DNA of 64,000 nucleotides from Dokdonella_A sp051958935 (GCF_051958935.1 NZ_JBQCFP010000190.1:15576-79575), one strand, 5' to 3'; counted from the stretch's first letter, positions 49,579 through 58,102 are shown. The notes: generated by a model not told the origin, from the sequence alone. Program-made: numbers and translations.

Positions 49579-50037
49579 ATGAGCACGCACACTGCAATGA
49601 TCGCCTGGCAACGCGGCGACGCGAGCTTCGCCGATGGACGCTACTCGCGCCGGCACGAATGGCGCTTCGACGGAGGCAGCGTGATCGCTGCGTCACCGTC
49701 GCCGCACGTCGTGCCCGCGCCATGGTCCGACGCCGCCGCGGTCGATCCCGAGGAAGCCTACGTCGCGGCGATCGCGAGCTGCCACATGCTCTGGTTCCTC
49801 TCGCTCAGCGCCGAACGCGGCCTCGTCGTCGACAGCTACGCCGACGACGCCGTCGGCACGATGGCGCGCATCGCGCCCGGTCGGCAGGCGATCACCGAGG
49901 TCGTGCTGCGCCCGCGCATCGCGTTCGCCGGCACGCAGCCCGAGGCCGGCGTCGTGGACGCGCTGCACGAGGCAGCGCACGAGCGCTGCTTCATCGCGAA
50001 CTCGGTGAAGACGGCGATTCGCGTGGAGCCGACGTGA
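49579..50037 (+). CDS. OsmC/Ohr family peroxidase-like protein
   Basis: A 152-residue OsmC-fold protein. The redox Cys pair is C68 (IASCHMLWFLSL) and C137 (HERCFIANSVKT), the family positions; R28 in RRHEWRF may be the catalytic Arg. Such proteins reduce organic hydroperoxides. Length is within the OsmC range of 140-150. Its 3' end overlaps the 3' end of the thioredoxin-like gene by 47 bases in a tail-to-tail arrangement. No adjacent OhrR. Subtype (OsmC, Ohr or YhfA) not decided. Confidence 0.88.
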   Translation: MSTHTAMIAWQRGDASFADGRYSRRHEWRFDGGSVIAASPSPHVVPAPWSDAAAVDPEEAYVAAIASCHMLWFLSLSAERGLVVDSYADDAVGTMARIAPGRQAITEVVLRPRIAFAGTQPEAGVVDALHEAAHERCFIANSVKTAIRVEPT

Positions 50038-50527
50038 TGCCGCCCTGCGGCGCGGTCGGCAACCCGAGGTGCTCGCGCAACGCGGCGGCGACGGTTTCCG
50101 GCGCATCGCCACCGACGCGGCGATAGACGATCGCACCGCTGCGGTCGACGAGCAGCAGGCCCGGCGTGCCCTTGATGCCGTACTGCCGCGCGATCGGATC
50201 GCCGTCGCGCACGAGCGTGAAGGTCTGCCCACGCTCGCGCAATTCGGCGACGGGATCGCCGTCGTCCTGGATGTCGATCGCGTAGACGTCGAGCTTCGCC
50301 TTCCCGGCCGCGTCGTACACCGCCTGCACGTGCGGCATCAGCGCCTTGCAGTACGGGCACCAGGTCGCCCAGAACAGCAGTACGGCCGGGCGTTCGAGAT
50401 GGTCCGGATCGAATCGGATCGCATGCCCGTCCGCGCCCTTGCCCTCCCACGGCAATGCGCGCGCAGCATCCGCGGCAACGGCCAGGGACGACAACATCAG
50501 CGACAGACAAAACAGCAGGGCACGCAT
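49991..50527 (-). CDS. TlpA/ResA-like periplasmic thioredoxin
   Basis: A 178-residue exported thiol-disulfide protein. Signal peptide MRALLFCLSLMLSSLAVAADA. Active site W-C57-P-Y-C60 in LLFWATWCPYCKALMP and a cis-Pro loop GTPGLLL. The C-terminal tail (SAPRESPSSPSSR) is low-complexity and overlaps osmC on the other strand by 47 bases; the true stop is at 49991. It probably keeps thiols reduced in the periplasm (cytochrome c maturation or similar). The 205-base gap to the HtrA-like gene holds a long inverted repeat (ACACGAAGCACC near 50630 and GGTGTGCTTCGTGT near 50690). Confidence 0.85.
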   Translation of the reverse strand: MRALLFCLSLMLSSLAVAADAARALPWEGKGADGHAIRFDPDHLERPAVLLFWATWCPYCKALMPHVQAVYDAAGKAKLDVYAIDIQDDGDPVAELRERGQTFTLVRDGDPIARQYGIKGTPGLLLVDRSGAIVYRRVGGDAPETVAAALREHLGLPTAPQGGITSAPRESPSSPSSR

Positions 50528-50732
50528 GGCGATCTCCGTGACGGGTCGGCCTGCAGACCGGCCACACGGACGATTTCTTGCGCGCATACCGCGTTCATTC
50601 CAGGGGAACTCCGGCAGCGGGAAAACCCGGAACACGAAGCACCGGGCCAACAGGGAAAGCCGCGCCTCGCTCGGCTTCTTCTTTGGCTCGGTGTGCTTCG
50701 TGTCTCGAGCTTCAGGGCTTTCGGCCCAACCC

Positions 50733-51737
50733 TCAGCCGGCGAACTCGTCCGGCGTGATGCGCAGGTCGAACTGCCGGTCGCGACGCAGCACGCGGATCG
50801 TCGCGGGTCGCGCGATCGCATCGGCGCCGAGCGCGCGGTGCAGCGCGTCGATGCCTTCGACCGCGGCGCCGTCGAATGCGACCACGATGTCGCCGACTTC
50901 GACGCCCGCACGCGCGGCGGCGCTGCCGCCCGCGACTTCCATGACGCGGATCGCGGCGTCCGATGCAAGTTCGAACCAGCGCACGTAGCGGCGCGGCAGG
51001 CGCAGGTTCTGCGCGCCGAGGCCGAGCGAGGCGCGCCGCACGCGGCCGTGGCGCATCAGCTCGGTCACGACCTGGTTGGCCGTGTCGATCGACGTCGCGA
51101 AGCAGATGCCCTGCGCACCCGCGATGATCGCCGTGTTGACGCCGATCACGCGACCATTCGCATCGAGCAGCGGCCCGCCCGAATTGCCGGGATTGAGCGC
51201 CGCATCGGTCTGGATCACGTCCTCGATGAGCCGGCCGCCGGTCGCACGCAGGCTGCGGCCGAGCGCGCTGACGACGCCCGCGGTGACCGTGCAGGCGAAG
51301 CCGAGCGGATTGCCGATCGCGATCGCGAGCTGGCCGACGCGAAGGCCGCGCGCCGATCCGAGCGGCAGCACCGGCAGTGCCTTAGGGGCCGACACGCGCA
51401 GGAGCGCGAGGTCGGTGTGCGGGTCCTCGCCGATGAGATCGGCCGCGAAGGCCTGGCCGGCCGTCGTCGTCACTTCGACGCGCCGCGCGCGATGCACGAC
51501 GTGCGAATTGGTCAGGATGAGGCCGTCGGGCGTGAACAGGAATCCGGAGCCGCCGCCGCCGGGCAGCGCGCGACCCGAGTCGTCGACGCGGTCGGATACG
51601 CCGATCGCGACGACTGCGGGCGCGGACGCGTCGACGACGCCGCTGACGATGCGGGAATACGCATCGAGGGCGAACGCGTCGGAGGCCGCAGCGCCGTCGG
51701 GCGTCGGGATGTCGTCGTTGAATTCGGTATCGAGCAT
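50733..51737 (-). CDS. HtrA-like serine protease (S1C) with PDZ domain, no visible signal peptide
   Basis: A 334-residue trypsin-like protease. Catalytic triad H79 (LILTNSHVVH), D109 (DPHTDLALLRV) and S186 (NPGNSGGPLLD). A PDZ domain is at about 245-330 (GDIVVAFDGAAVEGIDALHRAL). DegP/HtrA normally begin with a signal peptide or membrane anchor; here the N-terminus MLDTEFNDDIPTPDG is acidic and not hydrophobic, so the protein appears cytoplasmic, or the true start is missed. The upstream DNA shows no leader-like frame before the ATG. Function: protein quality control is inferred from family. Confidence 0.88.
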   Translation of the reverse strand: MLDTEFNDDIPTPDGAAASDAFALDAYSRIVSGVVDASAPAVVAIGVSDRVDDSGRALPGGGGSGFLFTPDGLILTNSHVVHRARRVEVTTTAGQAFAADLIGEDPHTDLALLRVSAPKALPVLPLGSARGLRVGQLAIAIGNPLGFACTVTAGVVSALGRSLRATGGRLIEDVIQTDAALNPGNSGGPLLDANGRVIGVNTAIIAGAQGICFATSIDTANQVVTELMRHGRVRRASLGLGAQNLRLPRRYVRWFELASDAAIRVMEVAGGSAAARAGVEVGDIVVAFDGAAVEGIDALHRALGADAIARPATIRVLRRDRQFDLRITPDEFAG

Positions 51738-51774
51738 CGCGCGTAGATGGGGATCCGCGCGCGCCGCTCAAGCG

Positions 51775-52329
51775 CTATGCGTCCGGCTCGCGCGGCGGCG
51801 CGGCAGCGATCGGCGCCGTCTTCGGCGCACGCGTCCCGCCCAGCAGGATGCCGGTGTAATAGGCGACGTGATACGCGACGATCAGGCCGAACAGCGCGAA
51901 CGTGAGCGGGCTGCGCTGGAATGCGCCGAACGGATCGGCGCCCGCCGCATGCGCGCCATCGATCACGGGGGCGAGCACGAACGCGCGATAGGCGAGACGG
52001 CCGAGCAGCAGCGCGGACAGCACTACGCCGATGCCGCCGTGCGGCGTGTAGCTGCGCCCCTCCGGCGTGGTCTCGAAGGTCGTCAGGCGCAGGCCGATGG
52101 CGGCGAGCAGGGCGCCGCCGCCGAAGCCCAGCGTGAGCGCGAGCGCCATCGCCGGGTCGCGCGTCCCGCGCAGCATGAGCAGCACGGCGACCACGACCAG
52201 CATCGCGATGCGCACCTTCATGCGCGCCGGCTGCACGATCTGGCGCCCGAACAGGCGCCGGAAGCGCCGGTACAGCATGAATACGACGAACATCGCGAAG
52301 CCCGCCGGGGCGAGGGCGGTCGGGGTCAT
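51775..52329 (-). CDS. DUF1453 / CcdC-like membrane protein
   Basis: A 184-residue multi-spanning inner-membrane protein. It has about five hydrophobic segments. The region MLYRRFRRLFGRQIVQPARMKVRIAML early on is the DUF1453 (CcdC-like) pattern. A C-terminal Pro/Ala-rich tail follows. The family is uncharacterised. ATG at 52329 (MTPTALAPAGFAMFVV); the frame continues upstream but is not convincing. Located 37 bases upstream of the HtrA-like gene on the same strand, perhaps co-transcribed. Confidence 0.7.
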   Translation of the reverse strand: MTPTALAPAGFAMFVVFMLYRRFRRLFGRQIVQPARMKVRIAMLVVVAVLLMLRGTRDPAMALALTLGFGGGALLAAIGLRLTTFETTPEGRSYTPHGGIGVVLSALLLGRLAYRAFVLAPVIDGAHAAGADPFGAFQRSPLTFALFGLIVAYHVAYYTGILLGGTRAPKTAPIAAAPPREPDA

Positions 52330-52534
52330 GGCACGTCCTTCTTCGATGGTGCGCCCTATGTGCGCCCAATGGACGGGCGCTGGCAAGTGTGACGGGCGGC
52401 ACATCGGCCGAAAGTGCCAAGAAATGGCAAGTCCGCCCGCGCCGGCGCCGGTAAAGCGCCCGGCGACGAGCCATCCGGCGATGGCATGGCGTTTGCTTGA
52501 AACCCCGTGACATACGACGACCCAACGGCTCGAC

Positions 52535-53038
52535 ATGCTGGCCACGATGGATTCCTTTGAGACGCTCTGCGGCGACCGCACCCCTGCTGCGACGGTCGCC
52601 CCGGCCGCTGCTGGCCGGGCCCTGCAGTGGCGCACGCGTTACGACGGCCTGGTCACGGTCGCCTACATCGGCAGCAAGGCGGTCGCGGGCATCTCCGGGC
52701 CGTGGTCGGGCAAGTACGCGCTGACCTGGTGGGAACGCCCGATGCCCGCGCGCGAACTCGAGCTGCACGACTCGCTCGGCTCGGCCCAGCGCGAAGTCGA
52801 GGAATGGGCGCTGCGCACCGGCGACGACTACATCCTGCCGCTGCCGGCGCAGGCCGCGCACGCCGCGCCGCGCACCACCGCGGTCGGCCATGCCACGCGA
52901 AAGTCGGGTCTGTTCGACCGATTGCGCGCGCTGCTGCCGCTGCAACCGTCGACGAGCGACAAGATCGAACGCCTGCGCCGCGAGCGCGTCCAGAACGAAG
53001 CCGATCTCGGCGACCTGCGCTTCGCCGCCAACGAGTGA
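52535..53038 (+). CDS. hypothetical protein, Xanthomonadales type
   Basis: A 167-residue soluble protein. The first half (ALQWRTRYDGLVTVAYIGSKAVAGISGPWSGKYALTWWERP) is strand-rich with a Trp-rich patch. The middle runs ELELHDSLGSAQREVEEWALRTGDDYILPLP. The tail is charged and helical (KIERLRRERVQNEADLGDLRFAANE). No signal peptide, membrane helix or known motif. The start at MLATMDSFETL has no strong Shine-Dalgarno, and an alternative ATG is 12 bases later. Divergent from DUF1453. Real by codon-like composition. Confidence 0.6.
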   Translation: MLATMDSFETLCGDRTPAATVAPAAAGRALQWRTRYDGLVTVAYIGSKAVAGISGPWSGKYALTWWERPMPARELELHDSLGSAQREVEEWALRTGDDYILPLPAQAAHAAPRTTAVGHATRKSGLFDRLRALLPLQPSTSDKIERLRRERVQNEADLGDLRFAANE

Positions 53039-53389
53039 TCGCAGTGGCACCCGTGGCCGCGGTGGCAGCAACGGTCGCATTCGAAGCGCATCGCGGTTTG
53101 CGCCGCCCCCACGAAAAATGCCGATATGCCGCGCAGCGGCACGGCCGAGGGCCGCAAAAACGCCGTTCGCCCTGAGCGTAGGCCTGCAGGGCCGGAGTCG
53201 GGGCCGCCGCGGGGGTGTCGACTGCGCTTGCTGCGCGAGCTTCGCTCGACGCGAACGGAGTCGTGGCGAGGCCGCCTCACTCGGCGGATCGAAGCGCATC
53301 GCGACTGAAAGTCGCTCCCACACAAGGTATGCAGCCGATCTTTCGGAAGCGGCGCAAGCGACGATGGTCTTTCGCCCGGTGGCCCGTCC
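53039..53389. repeat. repeat-rich intergenic region (351 bases, no gene)
   Basis: Carries a 15-base direct repeat TCGAAGCGCATCGCG at 53081-53095 and 53289-53303, the second followed by ACTGAAAGTCGCTCCCA, a family-B REP variant. Between them are CGCTGCGCGAGCTTCGCTCG-type short inverted pieces near 53230. ORFs here are random. It separates the hypothetical gene from the convergent NYN-LOTUS gene. Confidence 0.55.
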
Positions 53390-54142
53390 CTACCCTCCGC
53401 GCCGCGCGCGCCGCGCCGCGCGCCGCACATGGATCGACGTGGTCGAGCCATCGCCGGTCTTGCGCTTCTCGATCTCGAACAGGCCGCTCGCGGCGACGAG
53501 TTCGCTGAGCTTCTGGTAACCGTAGTTGCGCGCATCGAACTCGGGCGCCTGCTTGGCGATGACGCTGCCGATCGCGCCGAGCGCCGCCCAGCCCGAATCG
53601 TCGGATGCGGCCTCGACTGCGTTGCGCAGCAGGTTCACGAGGCGCGTGTCCTGCTTGAGCTGCGCACCGCTCGGTGGCGGCGGCGCCGCGGCTTCGTCGT
53701 CCTTGGCGACGAGGATCTCGGTGTAGATGAACTTGTCGCAGGCGGAGACGAACGGTGCCGGCGTCTTTTTCTCGCCGAAACCGTACACGACCAGGCCCGC
53801 CTCGCGCACGCGCGCGGCGAGGCGGGTGAAGTCGCTGTCGCTGGATACGATGCAGAAGCCGCCGAGCCGGCCCGAATACAGCAGGTCCATCGCGTCGATG
53901 AGGAGCGCGGAGTCGGTCGCGTTCTTGCCGGTCGTGTAGCGGAACTGCTGGATCGGCTGGATCGCATGCGTCAGCAGCGCTTCCTTCCAGCCTTTGAGCT
54001 GCGGCCCGGTCCAGTCGCCGTAGATGCGCTTGACCGTCGCGGTGCCGTACTTGGCGATTTCGGCGAGCAGGCCTTCGACGACGGCCGGCTGCGCGTTGTC
54101 CGCGTCGATGAGCACTGCCAGTTTCGTCGACTGCGTCGCCAT
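53390..54142 (-). CDS. NYN-domain nuclease with C-terminal LOTUS/OST-HTH domain
   Basis: A 250-residue protein. The N-terminal PIN-like NYN domain has acidic residues D13 (LIDADN), D77 (NATDSALLIDAMDLL), D102 and D104 (IVSSDSDF), the full metal-binding set of active ribonucleases. After a Pro-rich linker at about 150-160, the C-terminal region (VNLLRNAVEAASDDSGWAALGAIGSVIAKQAPEFDARNYGYQKLSELVAAS) is the OST-HTH/LOTUS RNA-binding fold (quoted in parts). A bacterial relative of Limkain-b1/MARF1, likely an RNase. Target RNAs unknown. Convergent with the hypothetical gene, divergent from DUF817. Confidence 0.88.
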   Translation of the reverse strand: MATQSTKLAVLIDADNAQPAVVEGLLAEIAKYGTATVKRIYGDWTGPQLKGWKEALLTHAIQPIQQFRYTTGKNATDSALLIDAMDLLYSGRLGGFCIVSSDSDFTRLAARVREAGLVVYGFGEKKTPAPFVSACDKFIYTEILVAKDDEAAAPPPPSGAQLKQDTRLVNLLRNAVEAASDDSGWAALGAIGSVIAKQAPEFDARNYGYQKLSELVAASGLFEIEKRKTGDGSTTSIHVRRAARRARRGG

Positions 54143-54312
54143 GCCGGTTCTCCGATACGGGTCGCCAGCCTACTCCGCGATCGAGAGACGGGTAAACCTC
54201 ATCCCCTGCGTCTCCAGCCGCCGCCGGGCACGACGCGGCCCCGGCGACGCCACGAATGCGCCCGGCGCTGGACACCTGCGGCGGCCACTCTCGCAGCGAG
54301 GGAGGCCCGCCC

Positions 54313-55287
54313 ATGCATGCAGTACGCACCGTCGATCCCGTACCACCCGGCACGCACGCGGCCGCACGGCCGACGTCCGCCGATCGCAGCTGGCCGCTCG
54401 TCGCGCGTTTCGCCGGAGCGGAAGCGCGTTTTGCCGCGCGCTTCGCGCGCACGCGCGTGCGCACCTTCGCCTACGAATTCGTGCGCTTCGGTTGCAAGCA
54501 GGCATGGGCCTGCCTGTTCGGCGGCGCAATGGTCGCGCTGATCGTCGCCACGCACCTGTGGTACCCCGCCAGCGCGCCGCTCGCGCGTTACGACGCGTTG
54601 TTCATCGCCGCGCTCGCGCTGCAGGTGCTGCTGCTCGCCACGCACATGGAAACGCCGGACGAGGCGAAGGTGATCTTCGTCTACCACGTGATCGGCACCG
54701 CGATGGAAGTGTTCAAGACCGGCGTCGGCTCGTGGACGTATCCGGAAGCGGCGATCTTCCGAATCGGCGGCGTGCCGCTGTTCTCGGGCTTCATGTACGC
54801 CGCGATCGGCAGCTACATCGCGCGCTGCTGGCGCCTGTTCGACTTCCGCTTCACGCGCCATCCGCGACCCTGGGCGGTCGCGCTGCTCGCGTTCGCCATC
54901 TACGCGAACTTCTACACCCACCATCGCTGGGTCGACCTGCGCATCGTGCTGTTCGCCGCTGCGTGGCTGCTGTTCGCACGCACCGAGGTGCACTACCGCG
55001 TGTGGCGCGTGCACCGGCGCATGCCGCTGCTGCTCGGCTTGCTGCTCGTCGCCGCGTTCATATGGATCGCCGAGAACCTCGGCACGCTCACCCACACCTG
55101 GACCTATCCGCACCAGGCGCACGGCTGGGCGCTCGTGCGCTTCGGCAAACTCGGCTCGTGGTTCCTGCTGCTGGTCGTCAGTTACGCGCTGGTCGCGATG
55201 GTCGAGCGGCCGCGTCCGTACGCGGCGCCGCGGCGACGTCGCGCGCGGCCGCTTCAGGTCAGGTGGGTGAACAGCAACGCGATGTAG
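54313..55287 (+). CDS. DUF817 membrane protein
   Basis: A 324-residue integral membrane protein with about eight hydrophobic helices. FVRFGCKQAWACLFGGAMVALIV and the conserved DUF817 blocks IGTAMEVFKTGVGSWTYPE and AENLGTLTHTWTYPHQAHGW are present. Family function unknown. A good Shine-Dalgarno (GGGAGG, 8 bases before the ATG) supports the start at 54313 over 54256. The 3' end overlaps the convergent membrane-protein gene by 34 bases. Confidence 0.85.
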   Translation: MHAVRTVDPVPPGTHAAARPTSADRSWPLVARFAGAEARFAARFARTRVRTFAYEFVRFGCKQAWACLFGGAMVALIVATHLWYPASAPLARYDALFIAALALQVLLLATHMETPDEAKVIFVYHVIGTAMEVFKTGVGSWTYPEAAIFRIGGVPLFSGFMYAAIGSYIARCWRLFDFRFTRHPRPWAVALLAFAIYANFYTHHRWVDLRIVLFAAAWLLFARTEVHYRVWRVHRRMPLLLGLLLVAAFIWIAENLGTLTHTWTYPHQAHGWALVRFGKLGSWFLLLVVSYALVAMVERPRPYAAPRRRRARPLQVRWVNSNAM

Positions 55288-55817
55288 GTGCCGATGCTGA
55301 GCACGCCGCTGGCCGCCATCGCTTCGTGAAAGCGCGGATGGCGCACCCGCGCGCAGGCGATGCCGGTCGCCGCGAACACGAGGTGGAAACCGAGATCGAG
55401 CGGATGCGGCCATTCGCCGTAGACGACGCGGCTCTTGGCGATGCTAACGCCGATCAGTGCGATCAGCAGTGCGAAGAACCAGCGCTGGTGGTCGTAGTAG
55501 TGCGCGCGCAGGTCGAAACCCGTTTCGCCGAAGAAGTCCGGCAGCACGAGCGCGGCGAGCAGGTACACGACGATCGTCTGCGCGAGCACGACCGAGAACG
55601 CGAAGAAGGTCCAGTCCTCATGATGGCGCAGGTCGAACATCGCCCACCATGACTGCACCGCGATCACCAGCACGAGGATCGACCACACGACGGTCGGCCA
55701 GTACATGCGCAGCCGCGCACGCGACTGCATGAGCCCGCGAAAGCCCTTCAGCACCTGCGTGATGGCGAGGCCGAGAATGATCGACAGCAGGACCGAGAGG
55801 TAGCTGAAGGCGTCCAT
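55254..55817 (-). CDS. five-helix membrane protein
   Basis: A 187-residue integral membrane protein. Helices at about 5-22, 40-60, 70-93, 120-140 and 150-185. The start MDAFSYLSVLLSIILGLAITQVLKGFRGLMQSR is typical of an uncharacterised Proteobacterial family. RMYWPTVVWSILVLVIAVQSWWAMFDLR continues it. No catalytic motif. The ATG abuts the GGG repeat at 55818. The 3' end overlaps DUF817 by 34 bases. Function unknown. Confidence 0.72.
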   Translation of the reverse strand: MDAFSYLSVLLSIILGLAITQVLKGFRGLMQSRARLRMYWPTVVWSILVLVIAVQSWWAMFDLRHHEDWTFFAFSVVLAQTIVVYLLAALVLPDFFGETGFDLRAHYYDHQRWFFALLIALIGVSIAKSRVVYGEWPHPLDLGFHLVFAATGIACARVRHPRFHEAMAASGVLSIGTYIALLFTHLT

Positions 55818-55846
55818 GGGATTGGGAATGGGAATGGGGACTGGGG
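55818..55846 (+). repeat. G-tract microsatellite GGGAAT, G-quadruplex-forming
   Basis: Five G3-4 tracts (55818, 55824, 55830, 55836, 55843) separated by 3-base ATT/AAT/ACT loops on the plus strand, directly before the ATG of the minus-strand membrane gene. So the 5' end of that gene is C-rich on the sense strand. Further on (55870-55900) a family-B REP fragment GGGAGCGGCGGAAGCCGCGC lies in the 121-base gap. Confidence 0.75.
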
Positions 55847-55938
55847 AATGAGGGCCTGCGGCGGATGCGTGGGAGCGGCGGAAGCCGCGCTGCTCTTCGG
55901 CCCTCAGCCGCACATGAATTTCCGTTCCTCCCCACGTA

Positions 55939-57861
55939 TCAGTCCGCCGCCACCACCGGCAAGTCGATATGACTCGCCTGCTCGCCCGCGACGTACACAC
56001 GCTGCGTCGCCTTGCGATAGTCACCCGGCTCGGCGAGGAAGATGTTGTCGACGTACGTCTGCGGGTTGCGGTCGTACAACGGGAACCAGCTCGACTGCAC
56101 CTGCACCATGATGCGATGGCCGGGGAGGAACACGTGGTCCGCGTTCGGCAATTCGAAACGGTACTTCTGCACCGTGCCCGACGGAATCGCCGACGGGTGT
56201 TCGAAGCTCGCGCGGTAGCGGCCGCGGAAGATGTCCATCGCGACGGCGAGCTGGTAGCCACCGAGTTCGGGCTGCGACGGCACCTCGTCGGGATAGACGT
56301 CGATGAGCTTGACCACCCAGTCGCTGTCGCTGCCACTGGTCGAGGCGACCAGGTTCACGAACGGTGCGCCCGCGATCTTGAGCGGCGCGGCGAGGGGTTC
56401 ACTCGTGTAGCTCAGCACGTCGGGACGGCCGTCGACGAAGCGCTGGTCGACGACGAGCCAGCGGCGCCACGCGTCGCTGTCCTCGAAGTGCACGGGACGC
56501 GGCTGGTACGGTACCGGCTTGGCCGGGTCGGAGACGTACTCGTCGTACGCGGCGCCGTCGGCGCGCGCGAAATCGAGCGCGCCGCCCGCGCGCAGGTAGA
56601 TCGGCTTCGATGCCGTGGCGCAACCCTGCGCGCAGGCGAGCGGCCAGCGCAACTCGCGCCGCCAGCGGTTGGTACCCGTCTCGTAGACGAACACCGGCGG
56701 CGTATCCGCCTTCGGCGCGCCGTCCTTGAGATACGAATCCAGGAACGGCTTCATGACGTCACGGCGGAACTTGAGCGCCGTGTCGCCGTCGAACTTCAGC
56801 GCACCGAGCACGCTGCCGTCGTAATTGTCGCCGCTGTGGCGCCACGGCCCGAGCACGAGGAAGTTGCGGTCGTTGGCCGTATCCTTCGGCTCGACGGCTT
56901 CGTACGTCGCGATCGCGCCGTACATGTCCTCCTGGTCCCACAGGCTCGCGACGATCATGCGCGGCACCTCGAGCGGCTGCGCGGCCATCACCGGGTCGAG
57001 TGCCTGGCCCTGCCAGTACGCATCGTAGGCCGGATGCTCGACGAGCTTGTTCCAGAAGCCGAGCTGGCCGAAGCCGAAATGCCTGCCATAGTCGCCCGCG
57101 GAGCCGTACTTGAGGAAATTCGCGTAGTCGTCGAATGCGCCGCGCGGCACGCGCAGGCTGTCGTCCTTGCGCGCGGTCTGGCCGTAGATGTAGTCGAAGT
57201 TGGTCTGGCGGAACGCACCGTTGTGGAACCAGTCGTCGCCCTTCCAGCCGTCGACCATCGGGCTCATCGGCACGCCGACCTTGAGAGCCGGGTGGGGATC
57301 GACCAAGGCCATCAGCACGGTGAAGCCCTCGTACGACGAGCCGATCATGCCGACCTTGCCATTGCTCTCCTTCACGTGCTTCACGAGCCAGTCGATCGTG
57401 TCGTACGCGTCGGTCGAGTGGTCGACCTTGCTGCCGTTGAGCGGGCCCCGCAGCGGCCGCGTCATGACGTACTCACCTTCGGACTTGTACTTGCCGCGAA
57501 CGTCCTGGAACACGCGTATGTAACCATCGCTGGCGAACACCTCGTCGCCCAGCGGCAACGACGCGAGCATGCGCGGGCTCACGTTGCGCTCGGCACGCTT
57601 GCTCGCGTTGTACGGGGTGCGCGTGAGGATGATCGGCGCGTGCTGCACGCCCTTCGGGATCATGATCACCGTGTACAGGCGCACGCCGTCGCGCATCGGG
57701 ATCATCTCCTCGCGGCGGACGTAGTCGGCATCCTCGCGCGGCGCCTCGAACTTCTTCGGGATGTCGGGCGAGAGCGGCGGCGTCGCGGCGGCCGCCAGCG
57801 TGGCGCAGGCGAGGGCGGACAGGGCGGCGAACGCGCGGATCAACGGGATGGACGACCTCAT
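55939..57861 (-). CDS. alpha-amino acid ester hydrolase (CocE/NonD family), secreted
   Basis: A 640-residue exported hydrolase. Signal peptide MRSSIPLIRAFAALSALACATLAAA. Serine nucleophile S176 in GSSYEGF, D309 in LWDQED, and H342 in GPWRHS; the carboxylate cluster that binds the substrate alpha-amino group is D210 (GDDWFHNGAF), E311 and D312. All six sit two residues past their equivalents in the Xanthomonas citri enzyme (S174, D307, H340, D208, E309, D310), a very strong match. The enzyme cleaves and forms alpha-amino ester and amide bonds, including beta-lactam side chains. A jelly-roll C-terminal domain completes the family. Divergent from the Asp-box gene. Confidence 0.95.
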   Translation of the reverse strand: MRSSIPLIRAFAALSALACATLAAAATPPLSPDIPKKFEAPREDADYVRREEMIPMRDGVRLYTVIMIPKGVQHAPIILTRTPYNASKRAERNVSPRMLASLPLGDEVFASDGYIRVFQDVRGKYKSEGEYVMTRPLRGPLNGSKVDHSTDAYDTIDWLVKHVKESNGKVGMIGSSYEGFTVLMALVDPHPALKVGVPMSPMVDGWKGDDWFHNGAFRQTNFDYIYGQTARKDDSLRVPRGAFDDYANFLKYGSAGDYGRHFGFGQLGFWNKLVEHPAYDAYWQGQALDPVMAAQPLEVPRMIVASLWDQEDMYGAIATYEAVEPKDTANDRNFLVLGPWRHSGDNYDGSVLGALKFDGDTALKFRRDVMKPFLDSYLKDGAPKADTPPVFVYETGTNRWRRELRWPLACAQGCATASKPIYLRAGGALDFARADGAAYDEYVSDPAKPVPYQPRPVHFEDSDAWRRWLVVDQRFVDGRPDVLSYTSEPLAAPLKIAGAPFVNLVASTSGSDSDWVVKLIDVYPDEVPSQPELGGYQLAVAMDIFRGRYRASFEHPSAIPSGTVQKYRFELPNADHVFLPGHRIMVQVQSSWFPLYDRNPQTYVDNIFLAEPGDYRKATQRVYVAGEQASHIDLPVVAAD

Positions 57862-58102
57862 CGACGGCTCCTCGATCGCGAAAGCGCCGACGATAAACGC
57901 AAACGCGCATGCTGCGAAGGGTCGCGGCCGGGCGGCGGGGCGCGCTGGACGGCGTGTCGCCCGGCGGTCGTCGAAAGCCCTGTCCGGGCTGCGGTGTCAT
58001 GGATCGCTGATCGCTTTGCAAGGCAAATGCAAGCAAACCGTGACGACTTTCGTCGGGTACGCCCGCGACGATCGAGGTCCCATTCGAACACGCGTCTTCC
58101 GC

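Noticed and set aside
54024..55652. 542-codon plus-strand ORF overlapping DUF817 in another frame
   Set aside because: The DUF817 frame has the membrane helices and family motifs; the alternative frame is Arg/His-rich.
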